Source: Microbacterium lemovicicum (lineage in GTDB: Bacteria > Actinomycetota > Actinomycetes > Actinomycetales > Microbacteriaceae). From it: 64,000 nucleotides of DNA. Location of the stretch: positions 1,488,001 to 1,552,000 of the forward strand of contig NZ_CP031423.1 of NCBI RefSeq assembly GCF_003991875.1. The letters run 5' to 3'. Both the position numbers and the translations under genes were made by a program. Positions 10,189 to 19,059 of this stretch are shown here, piece by piece. Position 1 is the stretch's first letter. Each line of letters opens with the position of its first letter. Under the pieces are notes generated by a model that saw only the letters and a program-made list of their open reading frames with translations, made no database searches and was not told the DNA's origin.

Positions 10189-10785
10189 TCACGCCGCTGT
10201 GACGAGCTCGAGGAAGCGCCGGTGGAACCGGTGCTCCCCCGCGACCTCGGGATGGAACGCCGTCCCGAGCAGAGGGCCCTGCTGGGCGGCGACGATGCGA
10301 CCGTCGTCGAGGGCGGCGAGCACGTCGACGGAGGGACCGACGCGTTCGATGACGGGCGCCCGGATGAAGGTCGCGTGCACCGGCGGCGTGCCGAGGGCGG
10401 GCACGTCGAGTTCCGTCTCGAAGGAGTCGGCCTGACTCCCGAAGGCGTTCCGGCGCACGGCCGCATCCAGACCCCCGAAGGTCTGCTGGCCGGCGATGCC
10501 GTCGAGGAGTTCGTCGGCGAGGAGGATGAGTCCGGCGCAGGTGCCGTAGACGGGCATCCCGCCGGCGATCGCCTCGCGGATGGGCTCGCGCATGCCGAAC
10601 AGGCGCGACAGCTTGTCGATGACGCTCGACTCCCCGCCGGGGAGCACGAGCCCCCCGACCTCGGCGAGCTCCTCGGGGCGACGGACGAGCACCACGTCCG
10701 CGCCGAGCGCCGTGAGCACGCGGGCGTGCTCACGGACATCGCCCTGCAGCGCGAGGACCCCGACGCGTGCGGATGCCGTCGACAC
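10189..10785 (-). CDS. pdxT: Pyridoxal 5'-phosphate synthase glutaminase subunit PdxT
   Basis: Hydrolyses glutamine and passes ammonia to PdxS. This class I glutaminase has the LPGGESSV motif (residues 48-55), nucleophile C83 in YGTCAGL, and the His/Glu pair in FHPEV (H178, E180), so the triad is complete. The GTG at 10785 gives 198 residues, the family length. It follows pdxS by 17 nt in one transcription unit. Confidence 0.95.
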   Translation of the reverse strand: MSTASARVGVLALQGDVREHARVLTALGADVVLVRRPEELAEVGGLVLPGGESSVIDKLSRLFGMREPIREAIAGGMPVYGTCAGLILLADELLDGIAGQQTFGGLDAAVRRNAFGSQADSFETELDVPALGTPPVHATFIRAPVIERVGPSVDVLAALDDGRIVAAQQGPLLGTAFHPEVAGEHRFHRRFLELVTAA

Positions 10786-10802
10786 GAATCGCCCGGCGTC
10801 CG

Positions 10803-11693
10803 CTACCAGCCGCGCTCGGCGAGGCGGTGCGGGGCGGGGAGGTCGCTGACGTTGATGCCGACCATCGCCTCGCCGAGGCCGCGCGAGACCTCGGCGACGA
10901 CCTTCGCGTCGTCGAAGAACGTCGTCGCCTTCACGATGGCTGCCGCGCGCTGGGCGGGGTTGCCCGACTTGAAGATGCCCGAGCCGACGAAGACGCCGTC
11001 GGCTCCGAGCTGCATCATCATGGCGGCATCCGCAGGGGTGGCCACGCCGCCGGCGACGAAGAGCACCACGGGGAGGGATCCGGTGGCCGCGACTTCGGCC
11101 ACGAGCTCGTACGGCGCCTGCAGGTTCTTCGCCGCGACGTAGAGCTCGTCCTTCGAGAGCGAGCGCAGGTGGTTGATCTCGCCCTGGATGGTGCGGATGT
11201 GCTTGGTGGCCTCCGAGACGTCGCCGGTGCCGGCCTCGCCCTTCGAGCGGATCATCGCGGCGCCCTCCGTGATGCGACGCAGCGCCTCGCCCAGCGTGGT
11301 CGCGCCGCAGACGAAGGGCACCGTGAAGTTCCACTTGTCGATGTGGTTCACGTAGTCGGCGGGTGAGAGCACCTCGGACTCGTCGATGTAGTCGACACCC
11401 AGCTCCTGCAGCACCTGGGCCTCGACGAAGTGGCCGATGCGCGCCTTGGCCATCACCGGGATGGAGACCGTCTCGATGATGCTGTCGATCATGTCGGGGT
11501 CGCTCATGCGCGAGACGCCGCCCTGGGCGCGGATGTCGGCGGGCACGCGCTCGAGCGCCATGACGGCGACCGCTCCGGCGTCCTCCGCGATGCGGGCCTG
11601 CTCGGCCGTGACGACGTCCATGATGACGCCGCCCTTGAGCATCTCTGCGAGGCCGCGCTTGACGCGTCCGGTTCCGGTGTCCGCGGTGCTCAT
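10803..11693 (-). CDS. pdxS: Pyridoxal 5'-phosphate synthase lyase subunit PdxS
   Basis: Builds PLP from ribose 5-phosphate, glyceraldehyde 3-phosphate and ammonia in the DXP-independent pathway. The 296-residue TIM barrel shows [32 protein letters not shown] and the phosphate/substrate loop [12 protein letters not shown], with the lysines expected for imine intermediates. It is divergent from the MocR-type regulator, with a 115-nt gap that holds a likely operator. Confidence 0.97.
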   Translation of the reverse strand: MSTADTGTGRVKRGLAEMLKGGVIMDVVTAEQARIAEDAGAVAVMALERVPADIRAQGGVSRMSDPDMIDSIIETVSIPVMAKARIGHFVEAQVLQELGVDYIDESEVLSPADYVNHIDKWNFTVPFVCGATTLGEALRRITEGAAMIRSKGEAGTGDVSEATKHIRTIQGEINHLRSLSKDELYVAAKNLQAPYELVAEVAATGSLPVVLFVAGGVATPADAAMMMQLGADGVFVGSGIFKSGNPAQRAAAIVKATTFFDDAKVVAEVSRGLGEAMVGINVSDLPAPHRLAERGW

Positions 11694-11734
11694 GGCGTTC
11701 CTCTCGGCGGCGCGCCGCCGGCGCGCGATGTGAC

Positions 11735-11764
11735 TGGTCCAGGTCGGGATATTGACCTAGGCCA
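11735..11764. promoter_or_regulatory. Candidate PdxR operator between pdxS and the MocR gene
   Basis: Two 11-bp arms (TGGTCCAGGTC at 11735-11745, GACCTAGGCCA at 11754-11764) form an inverted repeat with 9 of 11 matches and an 8-nt AT-containing spacer. It lies in the middle of the divergent pdxS/regulator gap. Known PdxR regulators bind such gaps and control pdxST; that this one does is inferred from position. Confidence 0.5.
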
Positions 11765-11808
11765 AAAGCTAGCATGGGCCGCATCGTAGGTTGGAGGACG
11801 GAGGTCGC

Positions 11809-13134
11809 ATGGACACGGGCATCACAGGGCGGACGGCGGCCGAGATCGCGGGCAGCCTGCGCACTCTGGTCGAACGGGGCGCGCTGCGACCCGGCGACGC
11901 GCTCCCCTCCGTGCGCGCGCTCGCCGAGACGCTGGGCGTCAACCGCAACACGGCGGTCGCCGCGTACCGGCAGCTCACGCAGGCCGGCGTCGTCGTGACG
12001 CGGGGCCGGGGCGGCACCCGCGTCGCGGAGTCGGCACCCGTGGCACAGGAGGGATTCGCCGCCGACAGCGTGCTGCGCGACGTCGGCACCGGCAACCCCG
12101 ACCCCGACCTCATCCCCCGCCTCACCGGCGTGCTGGACCGCGTCGCCGGTCGCCCGGTGCTCTACGGCGAGCCGGTCATCGATCCGGCGCTCGAGTCATG
12201 GGCGCGGGAATGGATGTCGGGGGCCCTGGCTCCCGACGACATGCGTCTCACGATCACCAGCGGCGCGGCCGATGCGGTCGAGCGGCTGCTGGCCCAGGCG
12301 CTGAACCGCGACGATGCGGTGGCGCTCGAGGATCCGTGCTTCCTGCCCAGCATCCACACCGTCCGCCTCGCCGGCTACCGTCCGGTGGCGGTGCCCGTCG
12401 ACGCCGAGGGCATGACGGTCGACGGACTGCGCTCCGCGCTCGAGCAGGGGGTGCGCGCCGTCATCCTCACGCCCCGCGCGCAGAATCCGACCGGGGCGAG
12501 CCTGAGCGCCGGACGCGCGGCGGCGCTGCGCGACGTGCTCGGCGACCACCCGTTCGTGCTCATCATCGAGGACGACCACTTCTCGGCCCTCGCCCGGACC
12601 GAGCTGCACTCGGTCATCGGCCCTCAGCACCGGCGATGGGCGGTCATCCGCTCGGTGTCCAAGTTCCTCGGCCCTGACATGTGCCTCGCCGTGACGGCGT
12701 CCGACCCCGACACCGCCGACGCGCTCGCCACCCGGCTCACCCCCGGCACCACCTGGGTGAGCCACCTGCTGCAGCGCCTCACGCACGCGCTGATGACCGA
12801 CGAGCAGGTGCTCGCGGGCATCGAGGGCGCCCGCACGCACTACGCCGACCGCAACACCGCCTTCGCCGACCGCCTCGCCGCACGGGGGCTGCCGGCCGAG
12901 GTGCGCGACGGGCTGAACCTGTGGGTGCCGCTCGGCGCCCCGGCCGCGGAGGTGTCGGCCGGCCTCATGCGCCGGGGATGGCTGGCGCGGACGGGCGACG
13001 AGTTCGTGCTCGACGGAGAGGCATCCACCCACCTCCGTCTCACCGTGCACCAGCTGGATGATGCCGATGCCGATCAGCTGGCCGACGATCTGGCCGCGGC
13101 GGTCACGACCGCGGGATCCCGCGCACAGCGGTGA
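11809..13134 (+). CDS. pdxR: MocR/PdxR-type regulator: GntR domain fused to aminotransferase fold
   Basis: The 441-residue protein has an N-terminal winged helix (LPSVRALAETLGVNRNTAVAAYRQL) and a fold-type I aminotransferase-like domain that binds PLP: TSGAADAVERLL, QNPTG, and the PLP lysine in SVSKFLGP. Relatives sense PLP and activate pdxST; here the gene is divergent from pdxS and directly upstream of a pyridoxal kinase, which supports that role. I chose the ATG at 11809 (starting MDTGITGRT) because GGAGG lies just upstream; an in-frame TTG at 11791 overlaps that site. The symbol is by context. Confidence 0.85.
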   Translation: MDTGITGRTAAEIAGSLRTLVERGALRPGDALPSVRALAETLGVNRNTAVAAYRQLTQAGVVVTRGRGGTRVAESAPVAQEGFAADSVLRDVGTGNPDPDLIPRLTGVLDRVAGRPVLYGEPVIDPALESWAREWMSGALAPDDMRLTITSGAADAVERLLAQALNRDDAVALEDPCFLPSIHTVRLAGYRPVAVPVDAEGMTVDGLRSALEQGVRAVILTPRAQNPTGASLSAGRAAALRDVLGDHPFVLIIEDDHFSALARTELHSVIGPQHRRWAVIRSVSKFLGPDMCLAVTASDPDTADALATRLTPGTTWVSHLLQRLTHALMTDEQVLAGIEGARTHYADRNTAFADRLAARGLPAEVRDGLNLWVPLGAPAAEVSAGLMRRGWLARTGDEFVLDGEASTHLRLTVHQLDDADADQLADDLAAAVTTAGSRAQR

Positions 13135-13162
13135 CCTGCGCGGGAGGTGGGAGGATCGGAGG

Positions 13163-14014
13163 ATGAAGATCCTCTCCATCCAGTCCGCGGTCGCCTACGG
13201 CCACGTCGGCAACTCCGCGGCGGTCTTCCCGCTGCAGCGCATCGGCGTCGAGGTGCTCCCCGTCTACACGGTGAACTTCTCCAACCACACCGGCTACGGA
13301 GCGTGGCGCGGACCCCTCATCAGCCCCGATGACGTGCGCGAGGTCATCAGGGGCATCGAGGATCGCGGTGTCTTCGGCGAGATCGATGTCGTGCTGTCGG
13401 GCTATCAGGGCGGCGAGGGCATCGGCGACGTCATCCTCGACGCCGTCGCGCGCGTGAAGGCGGCGAACCCGTCGGCCGTGTACGCGTGCGACCCCGTGAT
13501 GGGGAATGCGAGATCCGGATGCTTCGTCGCACCCGCCATCCCGATCCTCCTGCGCGAGCGGGTCGTCCCCGCCGCCGACATCATCACGCCGAACCAGTTC
13601 GAGCTCGGCTTCCTCACCGGCACCGAGCCGGACAGCATCGAATCGACCCTCGCGTCGGTGGACGCGGTCCGCGCGACCGGCCCCCGGACGGTGCTCGTCA
13701 CCAGCGTGGAGCGGCCGGACGCCGAGGAGGGCACGATCGAGATGCTCGTCGTCGACGACACCGGAGCGTGGATCGTGCAGACGCCCCGGCTGCCGATGAA
13801 GGCGAACGGCTCGGGCGACGTCACCGCGGCGCTGTTCACCGCGCACTACCGCCGCACGGGCGACGCCGCGGACGCGCTGGCACGCACGACGTCGAGCGTC
13901 TTCGACCTGCTGCAGACGACGCTGGACTCCGGTTCCCGCGAGCTCAAGCTGGTGGAGTCGCAGGAGGCCTACGCGCACCCGCGGATGCAGTTCACCGTGC
14001 GGCAGGTGCGCTGA
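13163..14014 (+). CDS. pdxY: Pyridoxal kinase PdxY
   Basis: Phosphorylates pyridoxal in the salvage route to PLP. This ribokinase-fold protein of 283 residues has the family start (MKILSIQSAVAYGHVGNSAA), the PNQFELGFLTG motif, and the anion hole/catalytic loop KANGSGDVTAALF, whose Asp is the base. Start at 13163 follows GGAGG repeats (13149-13162). It is 28 nt after the MocR-type gene and probably cotranscribed, completing a B6 synthesis-salvage-control cluster. Confidence 0.92.
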   Translation: MKILSIQSAVAYGHVGNSAAVFPLQRIGVEVLPVYTVNFSNHTGYGAWRGPLISPDDVREVIRGIEDRGVFGEIDVVLSGYQGGEGIGDVILDAVARVKAANPSAVYACDPVMGNARSGCFVAPAIPILLRERVVPAADIITPNQFELGFLTGTEPDSIESTLASVDAVRATGPRTVLVTSVERPDAEEGTIEMLVVDDTGAWIVQTPRLPMKANGSGDVTAALFTAHYRRTGDAADALARTTSSVFDLLQTTLDSGSRELKLVESQEAYAHPRMQFTVRQVR

Positions 14015-14043
14015 CGCGTCGCGATCCGATCCGCTCAGCTCGA

Positions 14044-14096
14044 CGGGCGATCCCGCTCGTCCAGCGAGGAGCGCAGCGACGGGACGAGAGCGCCCG
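14044..14096. terminator. Compound hairpin between convergent pdxY and HIT gene
   Basis: An outer 6-bp stem (CGGGCG at 14044-14049 with CGCCCG at 14091-14096) encloses an inner 7-bp stem (CTCGTCC at 14056 with GGACGAG at 14082). It fills most of the 93-nt gap between two converging genes, so a bidirectional terminator is the likely role. Confidence 0.5.
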
Positions 14097-14107
14097 GATC
14101 GTCCCGC

Positions 14108-14701
14108 TCAGCGCTGCGTCGGCCAGGCCTCGGCCACCGCGACCCGCACGTCGCCGAGCAGCTGCGGCAGCGCCTTGGTGCGCGCGATGATCGGGAAGAA
14201 GTTCGCGTCGGTCGCCCACCGCGGCACGATGTGCTGGTGCAGGTGCCCGTCGACGCCCGCGCCGGCCACGGCGCCCTGATTCATCCCCAGGTTGAAGCCG
14301 TCGGCGTGCGACACCGAGCGCAGCACGCGCATGCCGATCTGCGTGAGCTCGCCGATCTCGGCGACCTCCTCGGCGGTCGCCTCGTCGTACAGGGGAATGT
14401 GGCGGTACGGGCATACCAGCAGATGGCCCGAGTTGTACGGGAACAGGTTGAGCAGCACGTAAGCGGTCTTCCCGCGCGCGACGATCAGGCCGTCCTCGTC
14501 CGACATCTTCGGCGCCGCGCAGAACGGACACTCATCGCGCATCGCCTGCGGACCGGCCTGGATGTAGGCCATGCGGTGCGGGGTCCACAGTCGCTGGAAC
14601 GCGTCGGGGGCGCCCGGCAGACGCGCCGCGTCGACGAGCCGGGCGTCCGCGGCATCCGCTCCCCCGGCATCCGTCCCCGAGGCGCCGGCGCCGGATGTCA
14701 C
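14108..14701 (-). CDS. HIT domain protein, probable Ap4A phosphorylase/hydrolase
   Basis: The HIT catalytic motif [10 protein letters not shown] (near residue 155) and an N-terminal CPFC zinc pair place this 197-residue protein in the actinobacterial group of Mycobacterium Rv2613c, an Ap4A phosphorylase. Such enzymes remove diadenosine tetraphosphate, a side product of aminoacyl-tRNA synthetases, so overlap with thrS (GTG start at 14701 within the thrS stop, GTGA) makes functional sense. The first 40 residues are Ala/Gly-rich and variable. In Mycobacterium the next genes are pgsA and the PIM genes; here they are absent. Confidence 0.88.
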   Translation of the reverse strand: MTSGAGASGTDAGGADAADARLVDAARLPGAPDAFQRLWTPHRMAYIQAGPQAMRDECPFCAAPKMSDEDGLIVARGKTAYVLLNLFPYNSGHLLVCPYRHIPLYDEATAEEVAEIGELTQIGMRVLRSVSHADGFNLGMNQGAVAGAGVDGHLHQHIVPRWATDANFFPIIARTKALPQLLGDVRVAVAEAWPTQR

Positions 14702-16707
14702 GCGAGGTCCTCCGCGGTGTTCACGAGCGCATGGGTGGCGATGGCGGCCTTCACGCGCTCGATCGCGGCCTCGACGGCCACGCCGTTCTCCTGCGAACCG
14801 TCGCGGAACCGGAACGACACCGTGCCGCCGGCGCGGTCCTGCTCGCCGGCGATGAGCATGATGGGCACCTTCTGCGTGGTGTGCGTGCGGATCTTCTTCT
14901 GCATGCGGTCGTCGCTCGCGTCGACCTCGGCGCGGACGCCGGCTTCACGCAGCGTGCCGACGATGTCGTAGAGGTAATCGGCGTAGTCGGCGGCGACCGG
15001 CACCGCGACGACCTGCACCGGCGAGAGCCACACCGGGAACGCGCCCGCGTAGTGCTCGAGCAGGATGGCGAAGAAACGCTCGATCGAGCCGAACAGCGCC
15101 CGGTGGATCATGATGGGGCGCTTCTTCTGACCGTCGCGGTCGGTGAACTCCAGCTCGAACCGCTCGGGCAGGTTGACGTCGACCTGCACGGTCGACAGCT
15201 GCCAGGTGCGGCCGATGGCATCCTTCGTCTTCAGGTCGATCTTCGGACCGTAGAACGCCGCCTCGCCGGGAACCTCGGTGACCTTCAGGCCGCTCGCGTT
15301 CGCGACGTTCCGCAGGGCGTTGGTGGAGTACTCCCAGAAGTCGTCGCTGCCGATCCACTTGGACTTCTCGTCGTCGCGCATCGAGAGCTCGAGCTCGAAA
15401 TCCTCGAGGCCGAAGTCGCGGAGCATCGAGATGACGAACTCCAGCACGCGGGTCGTCTCCTCCTCCAGCTGCTCCGGGGTGACGAACAGGTGGGAGTCGT
15501 CCTGGGTGAAGCCGCGCACGCGGGTGAGCCCATGCAGCGCGCCCGAGAGCTCGTTGCGGTACACGGTGCCGTTCTCGGCCAGGCGCATCGGGAGGTCGCG
15601 GTAGCTGCGTGCACGCTCCTTGTAGATCAGGATGTGCATCGGGCAGTTCATGGGCTTCAGGTAGTAGTCCTGGCCCTGCTTCGTGACGTTCCCGTCGGCG
15701 TCGCGCTCCTCGTCCATCACGATGGGCGGGAACATGCCCTCCTTGTAGGTGACGAGGTGGTTCGACTGCAGGAACAGGTCCTGCTTCGAGATGTGCGGCG
15801 TGTAGACGTAGTCGTAGCCGCCCGCGACGTGCCGGCGACGGGCGTGCTGCTCCATCTCGCCACGGACGATGCCGCCGCGGGGATGCCAGACGCTGAGGCC
15901 CGAGCCGATCTCTTCGGGGAACGAGAACAGGTCGAGCTCGCGGCCGAGCTTGCGGTGATCGCGCTTGGCGGCCTCCTCGAGGCGCTGCTGGTAGGCGCGC
16001 AGCTCGTCCTTGGTCGCCCACGCGGTGCCGTAGATGCGCTGCAGCTGCGGGTTCTTCTCGCTCCCGCGCCAGTAGGCGCCCGCCATGCGGGTGAGGTCCC
16101 AGCCGTTGCCGATGATGCGGGTGGAGGGCACGTGGGGTCCGCGGCAGAGGTCCTTCCAGACCGTCTCGCCATCGCGGTTGACGTTGTCGTAGATCGTCAG
16201 CTCGCCCGCGCCGACCTCGACCGAGGCGCCTTCGCCGGCGGTCGCCGCCGAGCCCTTCAGGCCGATGAGCTCGAGCTTGAACGGCTCGTGGGCGAGCTCC
16301 TCGCGGGCCTCGTCGTCGGTGACGACACGGCGGACGAAGCGCTGGCCCTCGCGGACGATGCGCTCCATCTCCTTCTTGATGGCCTTGAGGTCCTCCGGGG
16401 TGAAAGGGTCGTCGACCTTGAAGTCGTAGTAGAAGCCGTCCTGGATCGGCGGCCCGATGCCGAGGTCGGCCTGCGGCTTGATCCGCTGGACGGCCTGTGC
16501 CAGCACGTGTGCGGCCGAGTGGCGGAGGATGTCGAGGCCGACCGGGCTCTCGATCGACACCGGCTCGACGACGTCGGTGTCCGTGAGGACCGTCGCGAGG
16601 TCCTTGAGCTCGCCGTTCACCCGCAGGGCGATCACGGAACGGTCGGGGAACAGGGCGAAGCCGTCGCGGGGCGACGAGCTGTCGGCGGCGGGGGTGACGT
16701 CGGTCAA
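14698..16707 (-). CDS. thrS: Threonyl-tRNA synthetase
   Basis: Class II synthetase charging tRNA-Thr. N-terminal region with an editing-type domain ([12 protein letters not shown]), class II catalytic core with zinc ligands (Cys in MNCPMHI and His residues further on) and class II motif 3, and a C-terminal anticodon-binding domain ([14 protein letters not shown]). I place the start at a TTG at 16707 (669 residues, [10 protein letters not shown]) because GGAG lies 6 nt upstream; another TTG at 16719 would include that site inside the gene. It overlaps the HIT gene by 4 nt. No T-box leader is visible upstream. Confidence 0.94.
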   Translation of the reverse strand: MTDVTPAADSSSPRDGFALFPDRSVIALRVNGELKDLATVLTDTDVVEPVSIESPVGLDILRHSAAHVLAQAVQRIKPQADLGIGPPIQDGFYYDFKVDDPFTPEDLKAIKKEMERIVREGQRFVRRVVTDDEAREELAHEPFKLELIGLKGSAATAGEGASVEVGAGELTIYDNVNRDGETVWKDLCRGPHVPSTRIIGNGWDLTRMAGAYWRGSEKNPQLQRIYGTAWATKDELRAYQQRLEEAAKRDHRKLGRELDLFSFPEEIGSGLSVWHPRGGIVRGEMEQHARRRHVAGGYDYVYTPHISKQDLFLQSNHLVTYKEGMFPPIVMDEERDADGNVTKQGQDYYLKPMNCPMHILIYKERARSYRDLPMRLAENGTVYRNELSGALHGLTRVRGFTQDDSHLFVTPEQLEEETTRVLEFVISMLRDFGLEDFELELSMRDDEKSKWIGSDDFWEYSTNALRNVANASGLKVTEVPGEAAFYGPKIDLKTKDAIGRTWQLSTVQVDVNLPERFELEFTDRDGQKKRPIMIHRALFGSIERFFAILLEHYAGAFPVWLSPVQVVAVPVAADYADYLYDIVGTLREAGVRAEVDASDDRMQKKIRTHTTQKVPIMLIAGEQDRAGGTVSFRFRDGSQENGVAVEAAIERVKAAIATHALVNTAEDLA

Positions 16708-16770
16708 GATGATCTCCAAAGGCTCCCGTCCAGGCTACCGGCGCGCACCCGGGGCGCGCGCCGGGCGCCG

Positions 16771-17454
16771 TCAGTCGCCGAGGTGCTTCAGTGCCTCCCG
16801 CCGGGACAGCGGGCTGAGCCCGTGCGCGTCGACGAAGGCGCGCACCCAGCCGGGATCCGTGCGGGCGTAGTCCCGCAGCGCCCAGCCGATCGCCTTTCGG
16901 ACGAAGAACTCGCGGTCGTCGGTGTTCGCGGCGATCACGTCCCCGAGCAGCCCGACGTCGGTGCGCGCGCGGCGTCCCAGCTGGGCGATGATCGCGCTGC
17001 GACGGATCCACATGTCACCGTCGTCCGCCCACGCGCGGACGAGCGCGGAGGCGGGCAGCGGGTCGTCGTCGAGGAGCTCGGCGACGCGGTGCGAGAGCTC
17101 GTCGGTGTAGTCCCACCACTGTCCGGTGCGCACGAAGCGCTCGATGAGGCCCGGCAGATGCGGATCGCGCCGCAGGTGGGGCGAGGAGAGCACCGCCAGG
17201 GCCGCGTACCGCTCTTCCCGATGGGATGCCGCGTCCCACAGGTGCTCGACGAGGTCGCGCAGGGTCGCAGCATCCGTCAGGTCGCGGGTCACGGTCCGAG
17301 CGATGGCCCGCGTCGCGGGCAGCGTGACACCCAGGAACGGCATCGACGACTTCATGTACGCCTGCTGTGCGGGCGCCCGCCGCGGGTCGGCGGCCTCGCG
17401 GAGCCGCTCCCGGATGAGGTCGACGAGATCGCGGGCGGCCGCAGCATCCGTCAT
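16771..17454 (-). CDS. DNA alkylation repair protein, AlkD-like HEAT-repeat glycosylase
   Basis: The 227-residue protein is all-helical in character with HEAT-like repeats (FVRKAIGWALRDYART near the C-terminus). The WWDYTDEL motif (W113, W114, D115) matches the Trp/Asp cluster that cradles alkylated bases in AlkD-type glycosylases. It would remove N3- and N7-alkylpurines from DNA. It lies alone, 63 nt upstream of thrS and 16 nt after DUF5996, with no ada or alkB nearby. Confidence 0.85.
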   Translation of the reverse strand: MTDAAAARDLVDLIRERLREAADPRRAPAQQAYMKSSMPFLGVTLPATRAIARTVTRDLTDAATLRDLVEHLWDAASHREERYAALAVLSSPHLRRDPHLPGLIERFVRTGQWWDYTDELSHRVAELLDDDPLPASALVRAWADDGDMWIRRSAIIAQLGRRARTDVGLLGDVIAANTDDREFFVRKAIGWALRDYARTDPGWVRAFVDAHGLSPLSRREALKHLGD

Positions 17455-17470
17455 CGCTGCGTGCCGCCGA

Positions 17471-18346
17471 TCACGGCCAGCGGGCGAGGCGGGCGGCGGC
17501 GTCGTGGGTGGCGTGCAGGAAGTCGAGAACCAGCCCCTCCGGATCTGCGGCGGCGCGCACGGCCTCGAGGGGCAGGATGAACTCCCCCAGCGTCGTGTCG
17601 TAGCGCGCTCCGTCGGGAACGTCCGCGTCGGCGTAACCGTCGGGGGCGGGGTAGGCGTAGGAGTAGAACGCGCCCTCTTCGCCGCCGCCGGGCCAGAAGC
17701 CCGCGCTGCTCAGCTCATGCGAGTACCCCTCGCGCATGACGAAGTCGGGGCAGTTCGGCGCTCCGCCGGGATGCGGCGGCGCCTCGCGGCCGGAGAAGCG
17801 GGTGACCGCGAGGTCCATGGCTCCCCAGAAGAAGTGCACCGGACTGCACTTGCCGATGAACTCGCCCCGGAACTGCTGCAGCACCCGCTGGGCGAAGAGC
17901 AGCTGCCGCCAGAAGGCGTGCGCGGCGTCGGGATCGTAGGACGCGTGCACCTCGTCGTCCGCGAACGGGATCGCGTCGGGCACCTCGTTGGGCGAGGCGA
18001 AGATGTGGATGCCCAGACCGAGGCGCGCGAGGGCCGCCTGGACGTCGGCGTAGAACGACGCCACGGACTGCGCGTGCAGCGGAAGCACCTCGCTCTCTCC
18101 GCCTGTCGTCCGCAGGATCAGACGGTGGTCGACGAGGTCGAACTCCGCATCCCAGCCGTCCGCCGGCGACGGGACGAAGCCGGTGGCGAGGCCGCTCGCC
18201 GTCACGTACAGCGGCACGTGCCACCAGTGGTTGATCGGCGGTGTGCTGACCATGCGCATCTTGCCGATGATCTGCACCCACATGTGCAGCGTCTCGCGCG
18301 TCGGCGTCCAGGAGTCGACCCGCAGCAGTGGCAGCTCAGTGGTCAT
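17471..18346 (-). CDS. DUF5996 family protein
   Basis: A 291-residue protein matching the DUF5996 pattern: ETLHMWVQIIGKMRM near the start, PPINHWWHVPLYVTASGL, and the C-terminal FFWGAMDLAVTRFSGR, YSHELSSAGFWPGG and FYSYAYP segments. The function is unknown; there is no signal peptide or membrane helix, so it is probably cytoplasmic. It lies 4 nt after the small PLDc_N gene on the same strand and 16 nt before the alkylation repair gene, so the three may be cotranscribed. Confidence 0.85.
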   Translation of the reverse strand: MTTELPLLRVDSWTPTRETLHMWVQIIGKMRMVSTPPINHWWHVPLYVTASGLATGFVPSPADGWDAEFDLVDHRLILRTTGGESEVLPLHAQSVASFYADVQAALARLGLGIHIFASPNEVPDAIPFADDEVHASYDPDAAHAFWRQLLFAQRVLQQFRGEFIGKCSPVHFFWGAMDLAVTRFSGREAPPHPGGAPNCPDFVMREGYSHELSSAGFWPGGGEEGAFYSYAYPAPDGYADADVPDGARYDTTLGEFILPLEAVRAAADPEGLVLDFLHATHDAAARLARWP

Positions 18347-18350
18347 GCGT

Positions 18351-18572
18351 TCAGGCTCTCCTGGACGTGGACGGACCGGGGTTCATGTTGCGTCCGAACA
18401 GGAACCAGACGAGCGGGCCGAGGAACGGGAACACGAAGACGACCACGATCCACATGACCTTGTACCCGGTCGACAGCCGCGTGCTGCGCGCGATGCTCAC
18501 GAGGGCGAGGATCAGCGGCAGCAGGAGGACGAGGAGGATGAGCAGATGCCAGCCGGTGAGAGCGGAGAACAT
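18351..18572 (-). CDS. Small membrane protein with PLDc_N domain
   Basis: The 73 residues hold two membrane helices (LLILLVLLLPLILALVSIA and YKVMWIVVVFVFPFLGPLVW) and the PLDc_N signature FPFLGPLVWFLFGR. This domain is found at the N-terminus of cardiolipin synthases and in many stand-alone actinobacterial membrane proteins of unknown role. No phospholipase catalytic HKD motif is present, so it is not an enzyme by itself. Confidence 0.85.
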   Translation of the reverse strand: MFSALTGWHLLILLVLLLPLILALVSIARSTRLSTGYKVMWIVVVFVFPFLGPLVWFLFGRNMNPGPSTSRRA

Positions 18573-18648
18573 ATGTTGACTGTGGCATGGATCGACGCCG
18601 CATGCGTCGTTTTCCTCCGGGCGTCGAACGGATGCCGCGGCTCGGGTC

Positions 18649-18999
18649 TCAGACGCTCGATGCCGTCGACGCGCCGGGCGCGAGGATGATGATCGCCGCG
18701 CCGAGCAGGGCGACCGCCGAGCCCACGTAGTCCCAGACCGTCGGCGCGAAGCCGTCCACGATGATTCCCCAGGCGAGCGAGCCGGCGACGAACACCCCGC
18801 CGTAGGCGGCGAGCACCCGTCCGAAGTTCGCGTCCGGCTGGAAGGCGGCGACGAAGCCGTAGGCGCCGAGGGCGATCACGCCGAGGACCGCCAGCCACCA
18901 GCCCTTGTCCTCGCGGACGGCCTGCCAGATGAGCCAGGCGCCGCCGATCTCGGCGACGGCGGCGAGCACGAACAGGACGATGATGCGCGCGGTGGTCAT
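18649..18999 (-). CDS. YnfA family membrane protein (UPF0060)
   Basis: A 116-residue protein with four membrane helices and the family motifs [45 protein letters not shown] and [27 protein letters not shown]. YnfA proteins resemble small multidrug resistance pumps, and some have been proposed to export toxic cations or dyes; the substrate here is not known. It is a single gene in the middle of minus-strand genes without an obvious partner. Confidence 0.9.
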   Translation of the reverse strand: MTTARIIVLFVLAAVAEIGGAWLIWQAVREDKGWWLAVLGVIALGAYGFVAAFQPDANFGRVLAAYGGVFVAGSLAWGIIVDGFAPTVWDYVGSAVALLGAAIIILAPGASTASSV

Positions 19000-19059
19000 G
19001 GCGGCCAGTCTGTCAGCGCGTGTCCGCGGCTCGGAACGGTGGTCGCCGCATCCGTTCTC

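Noticed and set aside
16708..16770. T-box or other leader riboswitch before thrS
   Set aside because: Only 63 nt separate the neighbouring gene from the start and no leader structure or specifier loop is visible.
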